NCBI GenBank assembly: GCA_944990035.1
Contig: CALYLX010000142.1
Span: 1,674,001-1,738,000, forward strand
DNA from: Clitopilus passeckerianus
Taxonomy: Eukaryota; Basidiomycota; Agaricomycetes; Agaricales; Entolomataceae
Length of the DNA: 64,000 bases
Reading direction: 5' to 3'
The notes beneath the pieces are model-generated. The model made no database searches. It was not told where the DNA came from and saw nothing but the letters and a program-made list of their open reading frames with translations. Shown here one piece after another: positions 11,681-22,759 of this stretch; positions within the stretch are counted from its first letter, which is position 1, and every line of letters begins with the position of its first letter. Both the position numbers and the translations under genes were made by a program.

Positions 11681-12046
11681 GGAGTTTGCCGATATGATTT
11701 GAACAATGTCCTCGTTCACTTCAATTCACTTCAATAAGACCGTGCACTTACAATTTGTAAATTTATGAACACACAAACTGACTACAAAGCCTTCTTGCGA
11801 CTGTATCTTATATATGTCACACGTATTTGTCTGTTTCAACGACACCCATCATTCTCAAGGAGTGTATAGAATCTTTGTATAGCGAGCATGTAGCCCAGTC
11901 CCAATGTTTACAAAAATAGGGTGGATTGGTATTCGTGAAATAGCTAACGTACTACATCGCATCGTTTATAGAAGAAGTTAATAACGTTACTTTAAGTCTA
12001 GCTCGTCCACCACCTTCAGCAGCCCAACACCGGCCGTTTTGGTTGT
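11681..12046. other. intergenic, AT-richer spacer
   Basis: No open frame with gene-like character is found. The right side would be the 3' untranslated region of the porin gene and the left side the promoter of the 10906-11680 gene. Confidence 0.5.
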
Positions 12047-13105
12047 TTATGAATCGAAGACGAGGTGGAGGCCAACCTTGTGTAATGGGCCAGCAGGGTT
12101 GACTTCGTTGAGCTTCTTGGTATCAAGAGCGAGACCGAAGGAAGCCTTGACACCAGGGCGGAGGGATTGAGTGTAGCCGAGAGCAATAACACCCAAGTTG
12201 TTGATCTTGGCCTTGACGAAGGCACTGTTGTCGAGGTAACTGTATTAGGGATGGTATGTTAGGAACAAGTTCCGAGATCCGAAAAACCGAAGAAGTGCAC
12301 TTACGCCTTGGTGCCAACCTCGATGGCAACACCACCCTGGGTGGACTTGGTGTCGTAGACAGCCTTGGCACCGGCCTCGACGTCAGCGTTAACGCGGTGG
12401 TAGTAGCTGGCGGAGAAGGTGTTCAAGTTGTTGAGACCGTGGAGGGTAACGGCGTATTCGGGGGCATTGTAGCCGATGGCAGCGGCATAGCGGGTGATGT
12501 TGCCCTCGGTGACGTTGTAGGCAGCCTCAGCACCGACGAGGAAACCGTCACGGCCGAGGACAGTGTCAGCGGTGAAGGTGGGGCCCTATTTTCAGAATGT
12601 CAGTAAATGACGCAAGAAAGGCGCAAGTTCCGGAGCTATACCTTGAAGAGATCCAAGACAGCGCGGGTGTGGACACCGGACTGCTTGTAGGTGGTGTTGA
12701 GGAGGGCGGCCTTGGTGCCTTTCTCGGGGAAGAGAGAGGTGTTGAGGTCGACCTTGAGGCCCTTGGCGATCTGGTTCTCAACCTCGACCTGGGAGCGGAG
12801 GACGTTGGAGGTGGTCCAGGCCTGGGTGACGGTCAAGCCGTGCTTGCGGTCGGTCCACTTGGCCTCGATGTCACCGTTGATGGCATCGGTCCTCGGGTCG
12901 CGGCTGCCAGCGACCTTGAAGGAAACACCGGAAGGGGTGTTGGTCTTGACTTCAAGGCTGGTGCCGTGGTAGTTGTAGTCCTTTCCGAGAAGGTCGTTGG
13001 AGGACTTGCCGAGATCCTTTAAAAATCAAGCTTTAACTACGTGTTTCTAGTAAATATCGAGTAACAAACCTTCCAGGAAGGGGGAACGGGTTGAGGGAAA
13101 GCCAT
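12047..13105 (-). CDS. POR1: mitochondrial outer-membrane porin (VDAC)
   Basis: This is the voltage-dependent anion channel that lets metabolites cross the mitochondrial outer membrane as a 19-strand beta-barrel. The ATG at 13105 gives MAFPQPVPPSWKDLGKSSND followed by LLGKDYNYHGTSLEVKTNTP, the standard N-terminal helix and first strands. Further exons read GDIEAKWTDRKHGLTVTQAW, GPTFTADTVLGRDGFLVGAE and EYAVTLHGLNNLNTFSASYY. The C-terminus, VNPAGPLHKVGLHLVFDS, ends at a TAA at 12047-12049. Three introns lie near 13020-13068, 12585-12640 and 12240-12305. The spliced length of about 290 residues is normal for the family. Strong G/C bias at third codon positions suggests high expression. Nothing is broken. 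Confidence 0.95.
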
Positions 13106-13821
13106 TGGTGTTGAGTTGTAAAAAGTTTTGGTGAAAGGACGCGGTGACGAACACCAGAATATGAGGGGAGTATCGTGGGAAAGTTGGCAGTTTATGGGGC
13201 AGACCGGAACGTGCGTTGGACTTTCGAAAATGGCATCATTCCATCAAAAAACATGGAGGTTCGCCCAACGTAAATCCGAATCAAAGGAAAAAAGAAACGC
13301 ACTTGAACGGAATCGAACCAGCGTTGCTATGCTTCTGGGATTATCCGCCAGATGCCAGTCTGGAACGTGACCGCGAGGCAAGTTGACGTTCGGCGCGGTC
13401 TCCCATCTCGTTCCTTGTCGTTGTTCTGTTGTTGCAAAGGGTCCGTTGAATGGATGGCGCACTAACTTCTCACCCGAAAATCGGCCGCTAGGCTGCCTTG
13501 AACCGCTCAGGAAAATTACTGGGTATTACTAAGGCCTTACTGGTGCTCTCCAGCTGCTCTTTACCGCCATCTCTGGTCTAGATTAGATGAATTGAACAAC
13601 GAACACGAGGCTACACGTGTTGTGTGTACGTTAACTTCCATCAACTCTGTTCATCAGGTTCATCACGTTTAGGTGTTTTAATGTCCCTGCACGCGTACAA
13701 GCGTGTTATTTACCTCTGTTGTTCTGTGGTTCAAGAATTCGGGTAAGACGCTCACTGGGAATCTCTTGTTGGTTGGTCTGGTTCCTCCAGCTACCTCCTC
13801 GAATAATCCTGTACTTTTAAT
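13106..13821. other. divergent promoter region between VDAC and a protein kinase
   Basis: The two flanking genes point away from each other, so this 716-base stretch must contain both promoters. A Pol III-type B box is described separately. No supported open frame is found. Confidence 0.5.
13287..13350 (-). other. tRNA-like Pol III B box followed by T-run
   Basis: On the minus strand the sequence GGTTCGATTCC (13309-13319) is an exact Pol III B-box/T-loop consensus. About 12 bases after it comes a T-run (complement of 13287-13297) able to end Pol III transcription. A weak A-box-like TGGCATCTGG sits upstream at about 13346-13355. The flanks do not close into a 7-bp acceptor stem, so a functional tRNA is not supported. 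A tRNA relic or short Pol III element is possible. Confidence 0.3.
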
Positions 13822-16800
13822 ATGGACGCCCGACAACCCTCAACACCAACACAGGGCGTCACAGACGTTTTTACCCTTACAGATCAGGTTCTTTCCGACC
13901 GGCTACAATTCGTTGAAGAAGTACGCACTTATACCTCCGTTTATGCACCTGGACAGAACTCTAATATTAAGCGCAGATTGGTTTCGGCAACTGGGGCAGC
14001 GTCTGGTTATGTCGCCCAAAATCTAAGCATTCTGAATCCTCCAAGAAATCGTTATTACAAGACCAAATTGCGGTCAAGCTGGTTCACCGCTCCGACAAGT
14101 CAGCGTCGAATGCTGCACGCGTCAAATCATTGTCAGTTGGCGGTCTAGATATATATCTGCGTTCTTGCAAAATCTGACATAGCCTACTGCAGATGGAACG
14201 AAATGAAAATTATTAAATCGTTCAAGGCTGACCCCCACCCGTCAATTATTCCCTTTCACTCGTTTATCATCACTCCTTCCTATGCCCTAATCACCATGTG
14301 AGTATTCTGTGGCCTGGGCGCTGTTTTGTTGTTGACTTTTTGCAAGGACCTACATCCCGACGCTCGTTCCCGTCGAAGTCGACGAACTGAAAGCGCGCGA
14401 ATGGTTCCGCTTCCTCTTGTCTGGCATTGAGTTTCTCCACCGACGCGGCGTCGTCCACAACGACATCAAGTATGCCTGCCATACTTCCCCTTCTATTACC
14501 GCCGGGCGCTCATAATTGAATCTAGGCCTGCCAACATACTCGTGTCCGACAACAACATCCCTGTCCTTGTTGACTTTGGCTTTGCTGAAAAGTATGAGTC
14601 TGGGGAACCGACAGCCTTTCAGAGTAACCTATCCTATGGCACACCAGAGGTGAATTTAAAATACCTTGTAGAGTTGAACATTTTCTAATAATGGTCTCTG
14701 CTAGTATCTGGCTCCTGAAAGGGCGCGCGGGCTCCCTCACGACACGCGTAAATCCGACATTTGGTCGTTGGGCGTGACTTTCTTTGAGATACTCATGGGG
14801 CGGACGCCTTTTGAGAACTCTGACACGGACCAATGCACCACCAAGGAGGAGTTGGAGCGCTACTGGCAACGAACGCTCTCTGGCAACTGGCTTGGCGACT
14901 GGAAAATGACTCCTGGAATGGAGAGGCTGCTAAGAAGGATGATTGCGCCTAACGCTGAGCTGAGGTGCACCGCTGTGCAAGCTATGAATGACCCTTACTG
15001 GCAGTACAGGAAGGAGATGCGTGGCACACACAGTACGTGTCATATAAACTTTCACTCTATTGTTTTGCTAAAGTTTTCTCTAGAAACATCCTCAAGCTAT
15101 GGCTCATCTATCGTATTCGAGAAGGACCTGGCTAAACTCATGCTTCTTGACCAACCCCCAATGCCAAGTCGCGCTTCTGCAATTGCTGTCGTCACCAACA
15201 ACACCCCCTCCATCCCCTCAACCCCTCCCGGCCTCTCACCTGCCAAACGTCTCTCCCTCGACAAGAAGAAAGACACCCCTTCACCCACCTCCATCCGAGT
15301 CAAACCGAAACTCCCCGCTAAGATCGCTCCCCCGACCACGCCCAAGCTGCAACCGCGCAAGCGAGTAGCGACGGGCGCCACTACACCGCTTCGGCCGAAG
15401 ACGCCTACTTCATCTTCGGTGGCGGCGGCGGCGAAGGAGAATATTAAGGCGTTCAATTTGTTGTCGAATTCGAATTCAACGAATACGGCGGCGGCAACGG
15501 TTTCGACGCCTACGAGGAGGCCGCAGTCGCAAGGTGGAAGGGAGAATTTGGTACCGAGGGTTGCTGCGAGACCTGCAACAGCCCTTGGTGATAACAAGGA
15601 GAAGGAGAGGGAGAAGAGGAGGAGTAGGGTGTTGGGAGATGTTCCCGTTAATGTGAATAGGCCCGGGGCGAGGGATTATCGCTCGAAGGATAGTTTGAGG
15701 AGGGAAGGAGGCAGGGCGAGTCCGTTGCTTGTGAAGAAGGAGGTTAAGAAGGAGCCTTCGGTTACGAGTGATAAGACTAGGTCGAGTGGGTCGGATAGTG
15801 TGAGGAATAGGGTTAAGGAGTGGGAGAGGGAGAGACAGAGATTGAGAGAGATTGCGAGGCTGGAGGAGATTGAGAGGGAGATTGAGGAGGCGACTACCGA
15901 AGAGGAGGAGGAGGATGAGAAGGAGGAAGAGGTGGAAGTGCCGGAGAAGGTCGCTGCAGTCTCGCAGATGGAGGAAGAAGAGGTGGTTGAGATACCTCGA
16001 CGTGTCAGTGGGATCTCGACGCCTGCCTTGTCGAGGTCAACCGCGACTGCAGTCACTTCTGGTAAGTCACCTATTGTCCGAGGTCTTTCTCATGTTCTCA
16101 CCCAAAGCTCTCAGAATCACCCAAGACACCACCTCTTTCCACTTCAAAGGACTCTATTTCAAGGGCCATTAAGCCCAACCTCCGACCACTGGAAGATGGT
16201 AAGTTCATTGCGTCAGGCTCTTAGTATTTTTTGCTCATATCCTTTTGAAGATACCGATGACGTCGACGTTTACAAGTCATCTCCGGCCCAGATGACAGGT
16301 CGCTCGACACCTGCTGTTTGGCTAGCGGCGAGTCCCAAAGCCGACTCTCCAAAGAACAGGAGGCAAAGTCGAGATTCCTGGGCCAATGATATCTTAGGCG
16401 AGAAGAGTATGTTCATTTCATTGGCTCGAAGATAATACGTGCTGAACATGTTTTTAGCGTCTTCACCTTTGTCTTCTATTCTCGGAGCAAAACAGAGCGA
16501 ACGTATTGTCGCTGACGCCAAGAGGGACAGGATGGAAGCTTGGATGCGCACTGTGGAACGTAAGGCATTTTCAAGATTTCGCGATTTGTCTCATGCTGAT
16601 TGTTCGTATAGCCGTGCTAGAAGATTCCAAATCCAGTTTTACTTCTTCCTCAGTACACGACATCTTGCCCTCCCTGCCGATACCACCGTCACGCTCTGCC
16701 TCGCGGTACCCGAGCAGCCGGTCATCTCGAAACCCTCGAAGGGTTTTATCTGCAAGCCAGATTTTCAACAGTGACGGTGGTCCTGCAGGCACAGAAACGC

Positions 16801-17748
16801 CGGATACTAGTGTTGCTGGGATTGACACCTCTCTGGTCAGCACCCCCAGTAAAGGTTCCATCCTTCCATCCGTACCCGAAGTTAGCTCACCAGCACGAGC
16901 TCGGCGCGCTACTGTGTCAACGTCATCACCATCCAAGGTCTCTGGAGGTCCTCACGAGGAAGACTCTCAAGCTGGGTCACCTACATCGACCAGACGAAGG
17001 GAGAAGAGCAAATCTTACGGCAACTTGCTCCAACTACGAATTGCACCCATCGCCGAGCTGGAGGCCGAAATCAACAAACGTAAGTATTCATACACTAATA
17101 CCCTCACACCACAGATGCGCTAACACACTGACAGCGGTGATACCCAATTCATCAAGGCGCCTCTCTGAGGTTGTAGACAGCAGCTTATTTATCGCACCAC
17201 CTAGAAGCCCACCTCCTGCAAATTTCGATGATGACGACCAGGACCTCTCAGCAGAATACCCATCCTTCAACGACCTAACCTCCTCCCCCATCGTTGTGGA
17301 ATCTCTATCTAAACGATCCAGCAAACCAACTAAGGCAAATCTGCCAGAAACACCATCCCAAAGACGACTTGAAGGCGTCTACGACCGATTCCGTTTGGCA
17401 ACAAGTGGCGTCAGGCGCTTGACCAAAGGGTATCAGAATGATATGTCAACACCTGCGATGTCTCCAACTCCCCAGGCTGTTTCTGTGAGCAGCCGCAAGA
17501 CCCCATCTTCTCGTCGCCAAGCCGCGCCGCCACCCGTTGCACTGAAGAACTTCAAATTTGACGCCTCAACTCACCGCCGGACAGTTTCCGCCGCTGAGTT
17601 GGGCATGATGAGCTGTCCTGCCGCTGGCGCTGTGGGGCAAACACTCACCAAGGATGACAGCAAGAATACTGTCGGGCTCATGAAGCGGGCTTTAAAGGCC
17701 ATGGTTCCTGGAAAGACGGCCTCTAGAAGGCTGTCCCGTGCTGCATGA
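13822..17748 (+). CDS. serine/threonine protein kinase with long disordered C-terminal tail
   Basis: Exons 1-6 (13822 to about 15030) build a complete kinase domain. The glycine loop is IGFGNWGSVW, the VAIK-type lysine lies in IAVKLVHRSDKS, the catalytic loop is GVVHNDIKPANIL and the Mg loop is LVDFGFAEKYE. The activation end is SYGTPEYLAPERARG and subdomain IX is KSDIWSLGVTFFEILMGRTP. The catalytic loop is HND, not HRD, so the kinase is of the non-RD type. The rest, some 800 residues, is low complexity. It is Pro/Thr/Ser-rich, then has a charged coiled-coil-like block (RERQRLREIARLEEIEREIE, about 15820-15940), then Ser-rich conserved islands up to MKRALKAMVPGKTASRRLSR at the stop. At least ten introns are present. 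The tail suggests a scaffold or cell-cycle role, which is inference. The subfamily is not determined. Confidence 0.82.
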
Positions 17749-18466
17749 ACAGTTTTTTCTTACCACTTTGTCTCGACATTGTTCTCGTTGCATTCATTAT
17801 TTGCTATCATTGCTTAGTCTGGTTTCATTGTCCATATCTGTTGCTCATTTACATATTTCACCTACCATTGCTCCCCATTTCCCACCCCACCATCATCTCT
17901 CACCATCGTGCTCAAGTTCGTTCTTCCCTAGCATTTATTATATCGTCACCAATCTCATTTCATTTATAGCTCACAAGTATCTTATCATTGTCTTGTTTTC
18001 TCAAGTTTTTTCTCTCAACAGATCCCTCGTATACCATCGGATGACCGGTTGGACTTCTTCCTTGCTTACTATCTTAACTGCCCGAAATTTGAACAATAGC
18101 TCTCAAGTTAGTTACATTCTACGTTATGATGCCTCACGCTTTCGTGCTTTTCAATGCCACGTTAATGACCCCTCATATGAACCTACAAGTGAGCAAATAG
18201 CACTGGTTTCTTTCTGCCGAGCGTCTGCTGGCCAACGTCCAATACCATGGAGATAACTTGTCATGAGCTATTATCACACTGGGGAGAGACTGTGAAAGTC
18301 CCCTTGCTCGTAAACCCTGTCATCTTCGTATACTTAGTTCTAGCTCGTGAACTTCAGGAAGGAAATGGGTATAACTGAATTAGGTACAGGTTCCAGATCT
18401 ACGTAGGGAGATAATAGTACAGATGCAGAAAAGATGAAACGGTTGCAGGTGGGAGATCTGGACGAT
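17749..18466. other. convergent intergenic region, pyrimidine-rich 3' flank
   Basis: This lies between two convergent genes. The left half is strongly C/T-rich on the plus strand, as in 3' untranslated regions of fungal genes. The open frames at 17738-18256 follow from this composition and show no gene-like motif. Confidence 0.5.
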
Positions 18467-21400
18467 TCAAGCCTTGTCAGTACGAAGCCTCTTTGCAGCT
18501 GCAGGTTTGTCAGAGGGCGAGTCCCCCGGACCATCATCTTCGTCGTCGTCGGTGTTCTCCCACCCAGTCCCGAGAAGCGGCCGATTTGGGGAGAGATCAA
18601 GGGTAACAATTGGGGGTGGAGCCTGAGCGTCACCCTCAGATTTCGTTGGGAAATTTCTGAAGTAATTCAATTCAGCCTGACGCTCCTCTGCCACCTTTCT
18701 GGCTTCTTCCGGACATTGCTCCACCCCAAGCTCCTTGATAGCTTTGTTGAGTGCTCCTAGGATGAAGTCGTGGATACCCTCGAAGATTGGGTGGGCATGA
18801 GCAACTCGGATGATTTTCCTCCATTCCACCCACAGGGTGCTGAGTGGCTTGAAATAGTCTGCGAAAAGCATGGTTATTCCGGAATCGCCGTTCCTCAAAG
18901 CCTGCAGTGTTGTCCTTTTGTGGACAGCCATTTTCTCGAGGTTGCTCTCCACAAATAGGTCCCGGCAGAGAGCATGTAATTGTCGATCTGGTTCTGGTGT
19001 CTTCGGGTTATTTGGATCTTGCTGGAGCTCCTGTCGTCTCTTGCCGCCCGGCCCAGAGCGGGTAAGACAGATGAATGTCAGAATCCAAAATAATGCTTCA
19101 ATGTCGTGGACAGCATCCTGACAGACTTGAGCTTCTTTTGGGTCATCCTCTTTGCCGAGATGGCGCAATAAATCGCTGTAACTGTCGTGATCTGGAAGGG
19201 GCCTGTGTTGGGTAGACGTAAACACCTTCGTCGAGGACAGAATCTCGCAGCTTGCAAAGGGTATGGTGGCCTGAAATAATAGCCATTAGGGCGAGTCTGA
19301 AGCAAATAATAATGATAAGTTCCGTACACTTCTCTCTCGTGACTGCCCAGTGGTTTCGCGGAAATCAGGCAGCTTGTCATCCTGAAAAAGGAAGTCAGAA
19401 CTTGCATCGATAGTACATAGCAATGTAATAACCTCAGAGAGTAGACCAAAGTCTGCTGGCGTGAGCTGATAGTGAATTAAGCAAATGTTATCCCGATATA
19501 AGAAGTTGTTTTACCTCCGTGCGATCGCCTTGAGCACTGATTCCAAGGATGGCGGACAAGAAATGTGGCCCTGGACTTGCGAGCAGATATATGTTGATCA
19601 AACGATCCAAGTCTGGATGGGTACGACAGCCAAACTTAAGAGAAATACTGTCCTTGATTGAAGTTATAATTGGTTCGGGCTCCCATGGGCCAGGTATCCT
19701 ATTAAGCGCTCCGAGGACCGACATCATCTTATCCTTCGCTCGCTTTGCATAGTCATAGTCAATGAGATATGCATGCGTCTTGAGACCGTCATCACTGGAT
19801 GGGACAATTAAGATGTTCCCAACACTGATATCTCGCTGGAGCATGTTCTCCTTAAAGTAAAGAGCTTTTTGAGCTATGCGAAGAACGACGGGTTTAGGAT
19901 TTGAGTTAGATGCTGTTGCTGAGGCAAGCCTCACCTTCTACAACCTCTTTGAGTATCAGGAGAAATTCGTTCAGGTCGCGGAAACGGTGGATAGGCCATC
20001 CATAATCTTCGCACACTAGTCGCGAGTGTACTCGTGAGATTGGTGTATGTCGTGTGATCTTATACTTTTGGTCCAGTAGGGTAAAAGCCAGGACCTTGGT
20101 TTCAGATGCTTCGATTTTTTCGAGCTGGGCGGTTTGAGCTGCGATATCCTGGAGACTCTGGTGTAATTCCGGAACCTTGTGACATTTATTGTGGCGTAAG
20201 TATTCGACGGTGGTGACCACCGTCTTGTCGTCCATGACATCTTCGTAAGAGTAAACTTTAGTGATATTTGCCACCCCAGAAGGTATGAGTGTGCCCTCCG
20301 CATCAGCGGTAGTTGGCCGCCAGCACTGCTTGAGAACGTAGATCTAACAAATGATGTTGGTGCTGGTCTTGAAACGTCGGAGGACAAAGTTCCGTACCTC
20401 GTGGTTACGCATGCCTATATCCTTGTACTTCATGGCTACCCATACTATAGTCGCTCGCCCAGATATGTTACTTGCTCGGATCGTGCTGATGGCCCGGATT
20501 GTGAGAAACTCCTCGCGTTTCTCGTTGATTTTTCCTGGCATCTCAATGATCCAGTTTTTCTCCAGGTTATTGCGTCGCCATTCCTCAAGTGGCACGTCAG
20601 GATGATAAGATGGCAATGCCATATTCTTGGATGGCATCCAAAGCTTCATCGATGTGTCATAGCCGAGGGCCCTAGGTTTCCCCAGGGTGCAGCCAAGAAT
20701 TACTTGTATAAATCGGATGGGTTCCTAATAATGTGAAAGTAAGATTCTCGTGGGTTTAATAAGAAGAGATCAGACAACACACTTCGTGAATATTGAAGGC
20801 CGTCTCCGTGCCGAATACTCCGCTTCTATCAGCGTGCCATACCGCAAGCTCATTTTTACAGAAGAGTAGTCCAATAGCAGATCGACGGTCATGTTGGTCG
20901 CGAAGGACCTGTTGTAGGTACACCACCAGTTGTACCAGGTGTTCTTGAACGGTGGCAACTTTCTTCTTGACCTCGACCACAACATTGATACGAGACCACC
21001 ATATTGAGAGCTTTTCCTCAAGCGCCGTCCGCTGTTTTGCTAGCTTGGAGATAATGAGATCAAGCAGTTACACAGAAGGACTATTCATGACCGACCTTGG
21101 CTTTATCACCTCGAGCTTTTCTAACAGCACTTTGCTAACAGTGAACATGAGTATGATTTTCTGCGGGAGTAGAGAATGGTGTATTACACTTTTGTCGATT
21201 TCGAGCTCCAATTGGTCCAACTGAACACGACACTCAATTTCCTCCTCGGACTGGATGACGGAGGAAACATCAGGTCGAGTTTCAGAGGCAATGTCTGCTA
21301 AACTCTTGGGTGCCGAATTGGGGTTTTCAATCCATTTGGTGAGGAATGGGTAAGGTTCTTTGCCAGGATCGGGTAGTTCGAGATAACACTTCTTCATGTC

Positions 21401-21694
21401 CTCAGCCCTGCCGACAAAGAAAGGATAATAATCCTTCTCCGGAGCAGTATCTTCCGGAGTACCCGCCCACGAGCAATTGCCTTCATCGTAGATGCCTTTT
21501 TCACAGAGGAGGGTATATACGCTCTTTGCTGTTTCGTAGAAGGGAAACATGGCATCTAGAAACCCCGTTGTCTCTGTGAGGTAGGTATTGCTTTCAAGCT
21601 CTCGGGTGGCATCCTCCTTAGCCTGGGCGGCGCGCATTTTGTCACCTCCGATTGTGGTGTTAGTGATATATTTGAGGGGGGTGCTATATGCCAT
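18467..21694 (-). CDS. FunK1 fungal-type protein kinase
   Basis: The ATG at 21694 opens the N-terminal half (MAYSTPLKYITNTTIGGDKM), with the FunK1 flank seen in FLDAMFPFYETAKSVYTLL and the acidic central exon. The kinase core is near 19860-19700: KALYFKENMLQRDISVGNIL, then the family-typical LIDYDYAKRAKDKM in place of DFG. The downstream substrate-lobe motif is ATIPFASCEILSS, followed by AVHDIEALFWILTFICLTRS (about 19130-19060). The tail is acidic and ends GPGDSPSDKPAAAKRLRTDK near 18470. The catalytic His of the usual HRD is Gln (QRD), while Asp and Asn are kept. At least eight introns are present. FunK1 kinases are greatly expanded in multicellular basidiomycetes. Their substrates are unknown, and roles in fruiting are a proposal in the literature, not evident here. 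Confidence 0.88.
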
Positions 21695-22759
21695 GTTCGC
21701 TGAGAGTAACAGAGGGGGAAGAAGGGGGACTGTACTGACTTGAAAGAAAGAATCAAGGGCTTTTATTAGTGGCCCAATCGATAACAGGCTTGGTCAGCAG
21801 TATCGCAAACGTGGCGAATACTTTCGGGAACTGTGTCGGAATTTGTGGGCGCCCTGTCTGGCCAGCCAATTTTGAAGCCAGCTCTTTAAACCCCGAATGT
21901 GTGATGTCTGCGCACTAGACGCGTTATATATCAAGATAACCAGTTATCCAAGTACCCGGTAGCGATGCAGCCCCCAGAATAGCTTTCAAATTTCCAGTAA
22001 CCTGTTACAGTCCAAAAAGCAGAGGGCCAACCGTGGTCGTGAAGAGCAAGACGCGTTGGTCATGTGACGGTGGTGATCAGTGAACTCCACTTTTCAGTTA
22101 TCTCCATTTGACGTTACCCGCTGTTTCTTTCAGCTCCTTCTGAATTTGAGCTGACCAGCTTGTTACCTTGTTTGTTATACAACTCTTTGCCAAGAGTCTC
22201 GCAAGACCGCACACTCTTAGCTTTGAACCTCTCTACACGGTCACCCCCTCAGCCACAAGGTCTATGCTTGTAGATGCTGATAACTGGACGAGAACTCTAT
22301 TACTTATCCTGAACCACACAGACTCCCTTTACTCCACCATGGAAGCTCATGCATGCTGATGAACTCAATATTTACGAAGTAGTCCTGCTGTGTGACAGGA
22401 ATCTACACGCTCTAGCTCTCTCGTAAGTTGTGGCTGAGACTCCCGAGTTGCACCCGTAAGCGCTCGAACGTATGCCGAGAAGGGTAAAACTGCTGTGCAA
22501 AATACACCCTTCTACCATGAGTGACTCTATATGCTGTGATCTATTTTGTTCGAACCTTGGAGCCCACGTCATATCAAGACAGCGGCATCTCACTGTACTG
22601 GGAACTATTAAATCTATCAGATGGTGGTGGTCTCGTGCCGGAGCATGTTGTCCTGGCATCTCCTCTTCGTCATGATACCTCGGCACCTTGGAGAACCTAT
22701 AAGATGGTTTCCACATTTCTGAGTAAGATTCGTTCACGCCCATATATGCCTCAGGACTA
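21695..22759. other. intergenic, divergent promoters, no gene seen
   Basis: The FunK1 and DUF6533 genes diverge across this 1.07-kb stretch. The short open frames at 22168-22359 (plus) and 22372-22743 (minus) lack splice partners and motifs. Confidence 0.5.

Noticed and set aside
12256..13022. Plus-strand frames opposite VDAC
   Set aside because: Shadow of highly biased GC-ending codons in the porin gene.
13290..13380. Functional tRNA on the minus strand
   Set aside because: The B box is perfect, but the T stem has a mismatch and no 7-bp acceptor or D arm can be drawn.
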